Positions 52,516 to 61,226 of a DNA stretch of 64,000 bases are shown one piece after another. The notes under the pieces were generated by a model. That model was not told the DNA's origin. It searched no databases and was given only the letters and a program-made list of their open reading frames with translations. The DNA comes from Candidatus Zixiibacteriota bacterium (lineage in GTDB: Bacteria > Desulfobacterota > Binatia > UBA9968), in the NCBI GenBank assembly GCA_035574315.1, contig DATLYW010000009.1:33529-97528 (forward strand). Reading direction: 5' to 3'. Position numbers and translations under genes: made by a program. Position 1 is the first letter of the stretch, and each line of letters begins with the position of its first letter.

Positions 52516-53037
52516 ATGCTGCGGCTGAACAACCTCTTGCGCAGGGGCGAGAGAAACACGGCGGAGCCGCCGCCGAAGCCTAGCGTGTCAAAACACAACG
52601 GCGGCCGCAAAACCGAAAGCAGGGGCGTGCAGCAGACGCATCCAATCCCGCGCAAGTACCTGGAGCTCGCCCAGGACATGATCGTTTTCGGTTTATGCGC
52701 CATGCTGCTCGTCGCCATGGGGATAAAGCTCGTCCACCTGGGAGAGCTCCTGGTCAAGGGCGCTGACTTCTCTCTTGTCGTCGGCGATATCCTTTTCATC
52801 CTGGTGCTCGTAGAGCTTTTCCGCCTGTTGCTGATTTACCTGGAGGAGCATCGCGTCTCGGTGGCCACCATGGTCGAAGTGGGCATCGTGGCGACGTTGC
52901 GGGAGGTCATCTTGCTCGGCACGCTGCACATCCCCTGGCAGCACCTGCTGGTCGTTTCCGTTTTTATCCTGAGCCTCGCCATGGTGCTCCGCTACGCCGG
53001 CCTGCGCTCAACCGGGAGCATTGCCGAGGAGAGATGA
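52516..53037 (+). CDS. psiE: PsiE-family phosphate-starvation-inducible membrane protein
   Basis: 173 residues. Four membrane helices and the family's arrangement: YLELAQDMIVFGLCAMLLVA, ILFILVLVELFRLLLIYLEEH, VEVGIVATLREVILLG and LVVSVFILSLAMVLRYAGL. The call is based on ELFRLLLIYLEEHRV and VATLREVIL, typical of the PsiE family. It overlaps the baeRF gene by 4 bp. PsiE is also a known member of transmissible stress-tolerance islands that carry Hsp20 and Clp ATPases. Confidence 0.82.
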   Translation: MLRLNNLLRRGERNTAEPPPKPSVSKHNGGRKTESRGVQQTHPIPRKYLELAQDMIVFGLCAMLLVAMGIKLVHLGELLVKGADFSLVVGDILFILVLVELFRLLLIYLEEHRVSVATMVEVGIVATLREVILLGTLHIPWQHLLVVSVFILSLAMVLRYAGLRSTGSIAEER

Positions 53038-54167
53038 TCACCCGAGACGACATTCAGGACCTCCTGCAACGCAAACCCGTCCCGGGAAGTCCCGTCCTCA
53101 GCGTCTATCTCGATCTCGACCAGAGTAAGGCGAGCAATCTGAGCCGCCGCTTTGAAGTCACGCTTCGAGACATGCTGCGCCGCGTAGAAGCGAGGCTCAA
53201 GGACACCGAGCTGGAGAATTTTTCGGCGGACGCCGCTCGGGCGCACGAGCACGTCGCCGCCCTCAGACCCGAGGGGAAAAGCCTCGTGCTTTTCTGCGAC
53301 CGCTCGGAAGATTTTCTCTGGGCGCGCCAGATCAACGCACCGGTTCGAAGCCAGGCGAACTGGACCGATCGCCCTTACGTTCTCCCGCTGCTCAACATCC
53401 TGGACGACTACGAGCGTTACGGAGTGGCGCTTGTCGATAAGGCCCAGGCTCGGCTTTTTACGATCTTTATGGGTGAAATTGAGGAGCAGCAGGAAGCCTG
53501 GGCCGATGCCTCGGTCCGGCATGTCAAAACCACCGGAACCGACCACCTTCTCTCGGAGCGCCACTTTCAGCGGCGGGCCGCCACCCACGCGCACTGGCAC
53601 TTGAAGCGGGTCGCCGAAATGCTCAATGCTGTCGTTGATCGATACGGCTTTGACCGTTTGCTGCTTGCCGGCCCGCCTGAGGCGACCGGCGAATTGCAGT
53701 CCCTTCTTTCCAAGCGCGTGCGCGCTCGCGTCGTTGAGCGGATTGCCTTGCCCGTGACCGCAAGCGCGCACGAGGTGCTCCAGGAAACCCTCCGCGTGGA
53801 ACGGCAGATCGAGCAGGAATTCGAGAAGCGCCTGGTCCGGGAGTTAATTGCAGCCGACGGTCACCAGCCGGCGACGCTGGGCCTGGAGCGGACGATCCAG
53901 GCGCTTTGCGAGGAGCGAATATGGCGCCTGGTCTACGCGGCTGGCTTCAACCCCAAGGGCGGTTGCTGCGAGAATTGCAACCTGTTGTTGGCCAGCACCG
54001 AAGGCGCCTGCCGTTACTGCGGCGGCGCTGTCCGACCGGTCAGCGACCTCATGGAGCGGATGGCGGAGCGAGTCGTCGAGCAGGACGGTAAAGTCGAACA
54101 GGTCCAGGGAGATGCGGCGGAGCTTCTCCGAGGGGCAGGCGGTATCGGCGCATTTTTGCGGTTCTGA
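53034..54167 (+). CDS. Bacterial eRF1-like release-factor homologue (baeRF type) with a C-terminal zinc ribbon
   Basis: 377 residues. N-terminal eRF1/Pelota-like sequence PVLSVYLDLDQSKASNLSRRF, then ARLFTIFMGEIEEQQEAW, the helical AATHAHWHLKRVAEMLNAVVDRYGFDRLLLAGPPEATGELQSLL region (RYGFDRLLLAGPPE is the key piece), and a final zinc ribbon CCENCN..CRYCGG (Cys at about residues 306-309 and 325-328). I see no GGQ tripeptide, so it is not a canonical peptidyl-tRNA hydrolase. baeRF proteins are thought to act on stalled ribosomes or stress. It overlaps psiE by ATGA. Confidence 0.82.
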   Translation: MITRDDIQDLLQRKPVPGSPVLSVYLDLDQSKASNLSRRFEVTLRDMLRRVEARLKDTELENFSADAARAHEHVAALRPEGKSLVLFCDRSEDFLWARQINAPVRSQANWTDRPYVLPLLNILDDYERYGVALVDKAQARLFTIFMGEIEEQQEAWADASVRHVKTTGTDHLLSERHFQRRAATHAHWHLKRVAEMLNAVVDRYGFDRLLLAGPPEATGELQSLLSKRVRARVVERIALPVTASAHEVLQETLRVERQIEQEFEKRLVRELIAADGHQPATLGLERTIQALCEERIWRLVYAAGFNPKGGCCENCNLLLASTEGACRYCGGAVRPVSDLMERMAERVVEQDGKVEQVQGDAAELLRGAGGIGAFLRF

Positions 54168-54220
54168 GGCGGATTCGAGCGGCATTGAAGAGAAACAACC
54201 TCGAAAGGAGCAATAACGAA

Positions 54221-54787
54221 ATGGCCGTCCATTGGAAGCTGGATGTGGATGAAGCGCTGGCGCAAGCTAAAACCGAAAACAAGCCAGTTCTCATCGATTT
54301 CAGTGCAGCTCCCGCGTGAGGCGGATGCGTTCGGCTGGAAGCCGAATCCTACGCAGACGAAACGACGTCGAAGTTCATCGACGAGAATTTCGTTCCTGTC
54401 CAGGCGCATATCAAAAAGCATCCCGGTTATTTTCATCGCTTTGGCGTGCTGTGGACGCCGACCGTGGTTGTTCTGGATTCGGACGGAGCCGAGCGGGCAA
54501 GAAGCGAGGGCTATCTGCCGAACGCCGAGTTTCGCGCTCGCCTGGAGCTGGCCCTGGCCCGAATCGCCTTCATGCGCAAAGACTGGACCGAAGCAGAGAA
54601 GCGATATGCCGAAACCGCCGAGAAATTTGCCCGAACCAGCGCCGCTGCCCAAGCCGTCTACTGGAGAGGCGTCAGCCGCTACAAAGCGACCGGCGACCGT
54701 AAGGAGCTGAGCCGGGTCGCAGAAGAGCTGAAACGAAAATATCCGGGCAGTCTCTGGACGGTCAAAGCCTCGATCTGGTCCCCTTAG
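54221..54787 (+). CDS. Thioredoxin-fold protein with UGGC motif and TPR tail: predicted selenoprotein
   Basis: 188 residues from the ATG at 54221, if the TGA at 54317-54319 is read as selenocysteine. The sequence is KPVLIDFSAAPA-Sec-GGCVRLEAESYADE; relatives have CGGC, a CxxC redox pair. The Sec is residue 33 and the second active-site residue Cys36. The frame stays open and conserved after the UGA (KFIDENFVPVQAHI, WTPTVVVLDSDG with the cis-Pro near residue 78), then a TPR-like helical tail (WTEAEKRYAETAEKF). A SECIS-like hairpin starts 10 nt after the UGA. AAGGAG precedes the ATG by 10 nt. Without Sec decoding it would be annotated as a truncated fragment. Confidence 0.88.
54330..54346 (+). 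promoter_or_regulatory. Predicted bacterial SECIS element of the thioredoxin-like gene
   Basis: A perfect 7-bp stem, TTCGGCT (54330-54336) with AGCCGAA (54340-54346), and a GGA loop (54337-54339) whose first base is 17 nt after the UGA. An outer GCG/CGC pairing (54327-54329 with 54352-54354) is possible around a bulge. The short stem, G-starting loop and distance fit a bacterial SECIS. Confidence 0.65.
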
Positions 54788-54886
54788 CGGCACGCGGTCG
54801 CTCGACGCGTGCCAAATCAAGCCGGCCGCGCACTCAACCTCTTCTCGGGCAACGGCAGGCGTCTCATCGATCGCGAAGATGGGCGA

Positions 54887-55057
54887 CTATGTTGATGTCG
54901 AAGGATTTTTCCCTGTCCTTCTTTGCTTGATCGCTCTTTCGACGGCGGTTCCGAGCCAGCCGATTGCGACGACAAAAGCTACGATAAAGCTACTCGCCAA
55001 CATCAGGCTCAAGAACGTAAGCACCATTCCGATCACGAGCGCCTTCAGCGTTCCCAT
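54887..55057 (-). CDS. Possible 56-residue membrane protein
   Basis: From the ATG at 55057: GTLKALVIGMVLTFLSLML, then a second hydrophobic stretch SSFIVAFVVAIGWLGTAVE, ending with a basic tail AIKQRRTGK. Two membrane helices are likely. It lies alone, on the opposite strand to its neighbours. No family recognised. Confidence 0.45.
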   Translation of the reverse strand: MGTLKALVIGMVLTFLSLMLASSFIVAFVVAIGWLGTAVERAIKQRRTGKNPSTST

Positions 55058-55581
55058 TTTACCCAGATGACGACTCGAGCGCCCATGACCTCGTCGAGCG
55101 CCGTTTGCCCGGAACGTCGTCACCCCGCGCCGGTCCGCCTGAGAATGTCGCAAAGGAAGCGATGGTTACCGCTACTCATAATAAACACTCGCCGATCGAT
55201 CGACCAGGGTCCTTTGAAAGCGCCGGACCGTCCTTCTCGACAACCAGACCCGGCGTGCCGCCGGGCCTTTATCAATTTCGCGAATCATAACCGGGCGATT
55301 TCGCGCCGATGATAAACCTGCGCCGATCGCCCTTCGAAACGGCTTACGAAATAAGGGGGCTTGAATCTTGCTGAGAGCAATGGGCGAAAGCGGTGAATCG
55401 ATTGCCCGCCGCCGCGCGCGAGCAACCGAGGCATCGTCGTCCTTCGCCCGATAGGCCGACGACAGGTGGTTGGTCCGCGCCGGTCTGCCGGGCTCGGGAA
55501 AAACGACTTCGAAGTTGAGGCGACGGAGAACCGCCTGGTTGCCAGGGCGGGAAGAAAGCCTCCGAAAGGACCGGCGCCGTC
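55058..55581. other. Intergenic, no gene supported
   Basis: About 520 bases before the DnaJ-like gene. Frames here lack coding character. The stretch near 55470-55510 would translate to a P-loop-like GLPGSGKTT but as a very short frame that ends in a different frame from any gene; I do not call it. No terminator or promoter is convincing. Confidence 0.5.
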
Positions 55582-56277
55582 ATGCTGCGGAAAACTTATT
55601 ATATGGTCCTGGGCGTGACGCCGACGGAAAGTCGGCGGGGCATCCGCCGGGCATTCAAAGAGCTGGCACGGCGTTATCATCCGGACTGCGCGGGAGCGAG
55701 CTGCCTGAGCGTCTTCCAGGAGATTGTCGAGGCGTACAAGGTTCTTTCCGATGCCGAGCGCCGCCGGCATTACGAGCAGGGTTTGTCCCATTCCGGGGCC
55801 GGAGCAGGCGCGCTTTCGATGCCGGTACTCGCCGGCGGGGCAACCGAAGCCGATTCGCTCGTGCCCGAGCTTTTCCTGCCCGTCCGCGCGGAGATCGATC
55901 GCGCGCGCTTCGACGCTGCGTTTGCCAGAATCGCCGCGCTACTCGCCGGCGGTCGCGCCCCGTCGCGCGAGCGATGCCAGGCTCTGGACGTGCAGGTGAT
56001 GCTCGCTCCGGAGGATGCGGTCAAGGGTGGCACGGCGCTGATATCGGTACCCGGCTGCTCTCCTTGCCGGAAGTGCGGCGGGACGGGACGCGAAGGGCTC
56101 TTCCCGTGCCGGGCCTGCGACGGGGAAGGCCTTCTCGAGGAAGAGGAAACCGTGGAGATTCGCATCCCGCCGATGGTCGGCGACGCCACCGTGATCGAGG
56201 CCCCGTCGCGCACGCTGGGGGTCCACGGTTTTTACCTGCGCGTGCAGGTTCGCGTCGTGTCGCAAAAAGCGCACTGA
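55582..56277 (+). CDS. DnaJ-like co-chaperone with a half zinc finger
   Basis: 231 residues. J domain at residues 3-70: YYMVLGVTPTESRRGIRRAF, ARRYHPDCAG (HPD) and FQEIVEAYKVLSDAERRRHYEQG. After a linker there is a substrate-binding CTD-I start (VMLAPEDAVKGG) and a cysteine region: C-x2-C-x2-CGGTG and CRACDGEG. A full DnaJ has four CxxCxGxG; here there are only two of those, and no second C-terminal domain. It delivers clients to an Hsp70. In the stress region next to the ferritin-like gene. Confidence 0.82.
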   Translation: MLRKTYYMVLGVTPTESRRGIRRAFKELARRYHPDCAGASCLSVFQEIVEAYKVLSDAERRRHYEQGLSHSGAGAGALSMPVLAGGATEADSLVPELFLPVRAEIDRARFDAAFARIAALLAGGRAPSRERCQALDVQVMLAPEDAVKGGTALISVPGCSPCRKCGGTGREGLFPCRACDGEGLLEEEETVEIRIPPMVGDATVIEAPSRTLGVHGFYLRVQVRVVSQKAH

Positions 56278-56379
56278 AAGGTGCGCCGGACGCAGCATGT
56301 GCGCGTCGTTGCGTGAGTTCCACGGTGACACGGGCGGACGGTCACCGGCGGGCGAGGGCGCACGAACGGAGGTGCAAAT

Positions 56380-56904
56380 ATGGACTTGACGGAGATCCTA
56401 TCTACGGGATGGCGGAGTTTTTTCGACGCTCTGCGGCCGGACCACCGCCAGCGCCTTGTCGAGTTCCTGCGCGAAGAATACGTCGATGAAGCCAGGGATG
56501 TTGCCCAGTTCCAGGAGCACGCCCGGCGCATGATCTATCCCCACTTTCGCGAGCGTCTGCTGCGCATCGCGGAGGAGGAGAAGGCTCATGTGGAATGGCT
56601 GCGGGAGAAAATCGTCGCCTTGGGCGGAGAAATCCCCGAGGTGCCGATAGCGGTCGAAAAAGGCCGCAACGCCTGGGAAAACCTGCTCATCGATATCGAA
56701 GAGGAAAAGCGCGACGGGATCGAAGCGCTGGAGCGGCTCTACACGTTGGCCCAGGACGCCGACCCGGAGATCGCCGAAGGCCTGCGGCGGATTCACGAAG
56801 AAGAAAAGCGGCATCGCGGGGAAATTCTCGACATGCTGATGAGGACCGATCCTCATGCGTTCTCGACGACGACGCCCAGCGAGGTTTTCGAGCGGAAGAA
56901 GTGA
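56380..56904 (+). CDS. Ferritin-like diiron protein (rubrerythrin-type helical bundle)
   Basis: 174 residues, all helical. Typical four-helix diiron motifs: EYVDEARDVAQFQEHARRM, ERLLRIAEEEKAHVEWLREKI (ExxxH), IEEEKRDGIEALERL and GLRRIHEEEKRHRGEIL (ExxH). There is no rubredoxin-type Cys4 tail, so it is not a classical rubrerythrin. Iron storage or peroxide removal is likely. GGAGG precedes it by 8 nt. Confidence 0.82.
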   Translation: MDLTEILSTGWRSFFDALRPDHRQRLVEFLREEYVDEARDVAQFQEHARRMIYPHFRERLLRIAEEEKAHVEWLREKIVALGGEIPEVPIAVEKGRNAWENLLIDIEEEKRDGIEALERLYTLAQDADPEIAEGLRRIHEEEKRHRGEILDMLMRTDPHAFSTTTPSEVFERKK

Positions 56905-56978
56905 ACACCGGGCGCGGAGCTTCGGTCGTCGATGGACGGTGTGATAGAGCAAGCGCGTAAACAATCGGAAAATACACC

Positions 56979-58061
56979 ATGAAGCATCATATCGAATCGA
57001 AAGACTTTACCCTGCAAAAGAGCGATCAAAAGCTGATTGACAATTTGATCGCGAGACTCGGCAGGAAGGCCGGACACTTTTCGCCCGATCTTGTTGATCT
57101 GCGCATTATGGTTGAAAAGAACCCAACGCGGTCTCTCTACCGCGTGTCCATGATCTTGAAGCTGCCGGGAAAAAACTTGGCTACCAAAGAAGAGCGCCAT
57201 GAACTCACGGAGTGCTTGCGGGAGGCTTTCGCGGAGATCGAGCGCCAGCTCGATGCGTATCGAGCGGCCTTGCGCCGCGAGCGTCTGTGGAAGCGACCCA
57301 CCGTGCGGGAACGTCTGCGCCGGTCAAAGATCGCGGCAGCGCCGGTCGGGCAGCAGAATCGCGAGGTCTTTTTTTCTGCAGTGATCCGCAATCTGCCCCG
57401 GCTCTACGAATGGATTCGGCACCAAATTGCGTATCTCGAGTCCGTGGGCGACTTGGCCAAGGGAGATCTCACAGCGGAAGACGTGGTGGACACCGTGATT
57501 GTGCGAGCTTACGGCGACTTCGTCCGAGAGCCCGCGGCGAGAGATTTCGGGACGTGGCTCGTCCAGCTCGCGGCGGAGCAACTTCGCGCCGAAACAGATC
57601 GAATAAAATCGGAGCGCGAGCAGACAGTCCGTATCGAAGAGGACATTCCCGAGACGCCGCCGCACGAAGCGGTCTCGACTCTGGGCGACGAAATCCTCGA
57701 GTTTTATCAGCCCGACGAAGATCTCAAGCTCGAGGACATCTTCCCCGACGAGGAAATCTCGACGCCTGAAGAATCGGTCGCCGCGAAGGAGGAACTGCTT
57801 CAACGAGTCAACGCCGCCCTGGCCGGGATGCCTCGAGAATGGCGCCTCACGCTTCGCCTTCGTTACGCCGAGCGGCTTACGGGCCCCGAGCTCGCAGAAG
57901 CCCTCGATCAATCCGAGCCGGAGGTCGAGCGCGTCCTCGAGTACGCGCGCCAGCATCTGCGCCAGAGCCTCGTGGAGGCGGGCTACCGCTTCACGAAACG
58001 GACCCGGGAAACGGGAAATGACGTTCAAGATGCCAGGGGTGCCGGGGCCGCAAAACCCTGA
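56979..58061 (+). CDS. Fusion of a ribosome-hibernation (HPF/RaiA) domain with a sigma-70-like domain
   Basis: 360 residues. Residues 1-~105 have the S30AE/HPF fold: HHIESKDFTLQKSDQKLIDN, LVDLRIMVEKNPTRSLYRVSMILKLPG and LRE-AFAEIERQLDAYR. After a linker, residues ~140-340 look like an ECF-type sigma factor: region 2 (LTAEDVVDTVIVRAYGDF with the DVVQDTF-like helix) and region 4 (LPREWRLTLRLRYAERLTGPELAEALDQS), then VERVLEYARQHLRQSL. I found no stop between the parts. Next to ClpB and other stress genes. Whether it binds RNA polymerase is unknown. Confidence 0.78.
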   Translation: MKHHIESKDFTLQKSDQKLIDNLIARLGRKAGHFSPDLVDLRIMVEKNPTRSLYRVSMILKLPGKNLATKEERHELTECLREAFAEIERQLDAYRAALRRERLWKRPTVRERLRRSKIAAAPVGQQNREVFFSAVIRNLPRLYEWIRHQIAYLESVGDLAKGDLTAEDVVDTVIVRAYGDFVREPAARDFGTWLVQLAAEQLRAETDRIKSEREQTVRIEEDIPETPPHEAVSTLGDEILEFYQPDEDLKLEDIFPDEEISTPEESVAAKEELLQRVNAALAGMPREWRLTLRLRYAERLTGPELAEALDQSEPEVERVLEYARQHLRQSLVEAGYRFTKRTRETGNDVQDARGAGAAKP

Positions 58062-58071
58062 GGAAAAATCG

Positions 58072-58345
58072 GTGACCGAAGCCCAGCGGACTCGCTGCCC
58101 ATCCTGCGGCGCGAACAATCGGGTGCGGGTGCCGGCGACGACCCCGTGACCGTTACGGGCACGACGTTGCCGGCCAAGGTCGAGCGCTCGCTGTGGCCGG
58201 TCCCGCTCGACCTCTGGGCGCCCCGGCGCGGTCCCCGCCGCGCTCTTGCCCCGGTGATCGAGAAGTCGGCACGAGGTCTGGCCGGAAGAGTAAAAGTGGT
58301 TAAATTGAATCCGGCTGGACTGCCCGAGGCGCGGGATCCTATAGC
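58072..58345 (+). pseudogene. trxC: Decayed trxC (thioredoxin 2) relic
   Basis: A GTG at 58072 starts the zinc-ribbon of thioredoxin 2 (RTRCPSCGANNRVRVP), but the frame shifts and the second zinc CxxC is missing. From 58146 in another frame comes VTVTGTTLPAKVERS ... PLDLWAPRRGPRRALAPVIEKSARGLAGRVKVVKLN. The active site WCGPC has become RRGPR: TGG to CGG and both TGC to CGC, three T-to-C changes. The match fades after about 58305. Missing Cys, frameshift and truncation make this a pseudogene. Confidence 0.8.
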
Positions 58346-58365
58346 CTGGAACAGAAGGAGCCACT

Positions 58366-61017
58366 ATGGACATCAATCGTTTAACGGAAAAATCGCAAGA
58401 AGCCCTGCGACGGGCGCAGGCATTGGCCGTGCGGCGCAATCACCAGGCGGTCGATGTCGAGCATCTGCTCGCAGCCCTGCTCGAGGAGGAAGAAGGCCTC
58501 GCCGCCGCTTTTCTGGCCGCAGCCGGCATTGCTCCGAGCGCGGTGCGGGATCAAATCGCCGAGGAACTCAACCGCATCCCGCAGGTTTCCGGCCCCGGCA
58601 CCGAAGCGCAGCAAGTGTACGTGACACAACGGCTTGCGCGTCTGCTCACGCAGGCCGAAGAGGAAGCCAAAGCTTTGAAGGACGATTACGTGAGCGTCGA
58701 GCATCTGCTGCTCGCCATGCTCGAAGAAAAGGCGGGCGGGGCTGGACGGGTGCTCCGCGCCCTCGGGCTTACACGCGAGCGCTTGATGGTTGCGCTCAAA
58801 AAAGTGCGCGGCAATCAGCGCGTGACCTCTCCCACTCCCGAAGCGACCTATCAGGCGCTCGAGCGCTATGGCCGCGATCTCACCAAGCTCGCCGCTCAGG
58901 GTAAACTCGATCCCGTCATCGGCCGCGACGAAGAGATCCGGCGCGTGGTTCAGGTGCTGTCGCGGCGCACTAAAAACAATCCGGTCCTCATCGGCGATCC
59001 CGGGGTGGGGAAAACTGCCATTGTCGAAGGCCTCGCCCAGCGCATCGTGCGCGGCGACGTGCCGGAGAACCTTAAAAACAAGCGCCTGATCGTCCTCGAC
59101 ATGGGGGCGCTGATCGCCGGGGCGAAATACCGGGGCGAATTTGAAGAAAGGCTCAAGGCGGTTCTCAAGGAGGTGCAGGAATCCGAGGGCGAGATCATTC
59201 TTTTCATCGACGAGCTGCACACGGTGGTGGGTGCGGGCGCCGCCGAAGGCGCGATGGACGCCTCCAACCTGCTCAAGCCCATGCTGGCGCGGGGCGAGCT
59301 TCATTGCATCGGCGCCACGACTTTGGACGAATATCGCAAGCACGTGGAGAAGGACCGCGCGCTGGAGAGGCGTTTCCAGCCCGTGCTCGTGGATCAGCCG
59401 AGCGTCGAGGATACCATTTCGATCCTGCGAGGGCTCAAGGAGCGTTATGAAGTCCACCACGGCGTGCGCATCAAGGACGCGGCTCTGGTTACTGCCGCCG
59501 TCCTCTCCCACCGATACATCAGCGACCGGTTCTTGCCCGACAAGGCGATCGACCTCGTCGATGAAGCTGCGGCGAAACTCCGTACCGAGATCGACTCGCT
59601 GCCCACCGAGCTCGACGAGGTTTCTCGCCGGGTCATGCAACTGGAAATCGAGCGGGAGGCGCTGCGCAAGGAGACCGACGCCGTTTCGCGCGAACGTTTG
59701 GCGAAGCTTGAAAAGGAGCTCGCGGACTTGAAAGCGGAGCAGGAGCGGCTTCGAGCCCGATGGGAGGTGGAAAAGCAGGCCATCGGCCGGCTGCGCAGCC
59801 TCAAGGAGGAGATCGAAAAGACCAAGGTCGCTATCGATCAGGCGCAACGCCAGTACGATCTCAACCGGGTCGCCGAGCTCAAGTACGGGAGGCTTGCGCA
59901 GCTGGAAAAGGAACTCGCCAGCGAGGAGCAAAAGCTTCGCGATCAGGGCGGCATGCGACTGCTCAAGGAAGAGGTCGACGAAGATGACATCGCGGCCGTG
60001 GTATCTCGCTGGACGGGCATTCCGGTCGCCAAGCTCCTCGAAGGAGAAAAGGAAAAACTCCTGCGGCTCGGCGAGCACCTGCACAAGCGCGTGGTGGGGC
60101 AGGACGAGGCGGTCGAAGCGGTGGCCGACGCCGTGGTGCGCGCGCGATCGGGACTGAAAGATCCCAACCGTCCCATCGGCTCGTTTATCTTTCTCGGCCC
60201 CACGGGCGTGGGGAAAACGGAGCTCGCTCGCGCCCTGGCCGAATTTCTGTTCGACGACGAGAACAACATGATTCGCCTGGACATGTCGGAGTACCAGGAA
60301 CGGCATACGGTGGCGCGGTTGATCGGCGCGCCTCCCGGCTACGTCGGCTACGAAGAAGGCGGCCAGCTCACCGAAGCCGTCCGGCGGCGGCCGTACTCGG
60401 TTGTCTTGTTCGACGAGATCGAGAAAGCCCACACCGACGTTTTCAACGTGCTGCTGCAGATTCTGGACGACGGGCGGCTCACCGACGGCCACGGCCGCAC
60501 GGTGGATTTCAAAAACACCGTCGTGATCATGACCTCCAACGTCGGCAGCCACCTGATCCTCAACTATCGTGGCGGAGACCTTCTGGCCTTCGAGCGCATG
60601 AAAGCCGAAGTGCTGGAGGCGCTCAGGCGACAGTTCCGTCCGGAGTTTCTCAACCGCGTCGATGAAATCGTCGTCTTCCACAGCCTCACGCGCGAGCATC
60701 TCAAGCAGATCGTCGAGATCCAGCTTGGGCGGCTGCGGACCCGGCTCGCCGAGCGTCACATCACCTTGGAGCTCACCGAGCAGGCGCGGGAGTACTTGGC
60801 CGCCGCCGGCTACGACCCGACCTACGGGGCGCGCCCTCTGAAGCGAACGATCCAGAAAGAGCTCGAGACTCCCATCGGCCGTTTGATTCTCAAAGGCGAG
60901 CTCGCCGACGGCCAGACCGTCGTCGTCGACCAGGACCTCAAAGCGGGGGGGTTACGGTTCGAAGTGAGGAAGGCGGAAAATCAGAGCGACTTACAGGCCG
61001 CGGTCCGGGTGGCATGA
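58366..61017 (+). CDS. clpB: ClpB disaggregase
   Basis: 883 residues, the usual length. N-domain with [30 protein letters not shown], two AAA+ domains (Walker [14 protein letters not shown] near residue 210 and [13 protein letters not shown] near 610) and a long coiled-coil middle domain with the leucine-rich heptads of ClpB. The second domain has [22 protein letters not shown]. It has no N-terminal extension of the ClpG/ClpK type. It reactivates aggregated protein with DnaK and DnaJ; the Hsp20 and DnaJ-like genes lie upstream. Ribosome site AGAAGGAG at 58351-58358. Confidence 0.97.
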   Translation: MDINRLTEKSQEALRRAQALAVRRNHQAVDVEHLLAALLEEEEGLAAAFLAAAGIAPSAVRDQIAEELNRIPQVSGPGTEAQQVYVTQRLARLLTQAEEEAKALKDDYVSVEHLLLAMLEEKAGGAGRVLRALGLTRERLMVALKKVRGNQRVTSPTPEATYQALERYGRDLTKLAAQGKLDPVIGRDEEIRRVVQVLSRRTKNNPVLIGDPGVGKTAIVEGLAQRIVRGDVPENLKNKRLIVLDMGALIAGAKYRGEFEERLKAVLKEVQESEGEIILFIDELHTVVGAGAAEGAMDASNLLKPMLARGELHCIGATTLDEYRKHVEKDRALERRFQPVLVDQPSVEDTISILRGLKERYEVHHGVRIKDAALVTAAVLSHRYISDRFLPDKAIDLVDEAAAKLRTEIDSLPTELDEVSRRVMQLEIEREALRKETDAVSRERLAKLEKELADLKAEQERLRARWEVEKQAIGRLRSLKEEIEKTKVAIDQAQRQYDLNRVAELKYGRLAQLEKELASEEQKLRDQGGMRLLKEEVDEDDIAAVVSRWTGIPVAKLLEGEKEKLLRLGEHLHKRVVGQDEAVEAVADAVVRARSGLKDPNRPIGSFIFLGPTGVGKTELARALAEFLFDDENNMIRLDMSEYQERHTVARLIGAPPGYVGYEEGGQLTEAVRRRPYSVVLFDEIEKAHTDVFNVLLQILDDGRLTDGHGRTVDFKNTVVIMTSNVGSHLILNYRGGDLLAFERMKAEVLEALRRQFRPEFLNRVDEIVVFHSLTREHLKQIVEIQLGRLRTRLAERHITLELTEQAREYLAAAGYDPTYGARPLKRTIQKELETPIGRLILKGELADGQTVVVDQDLKAGGLRFEVRKAENQSDLQAAVRVA

Positions 61018-61226
61018 CAACTCTGGCGCGGACCGGAAGGGGCAGCGACACCTCGAGCGGTCAATTTCTCGAATCAAAGCACGCCGCTCCCCAGCACGGC
61101 CCGCTCCTTCGTCGACTTTTGCTCTCCCGCGACCCGAAAGGTCAGTCCTGGACGCGCGGACGTGGGCCGACCGGTTCCCGGGCCGCAAAGGCCGAGCGTG
61201 AGGGGGATCCGGGCTGGGGCAAGCGG

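Noticed and set aside
55470..55510. Possible P-loop (GLPGSGKTT)
   Set aside because: The frame is very short, begins at TTG after an in-frame stop and runs into the DnaJ gene out of frame. The motif is probably chance.
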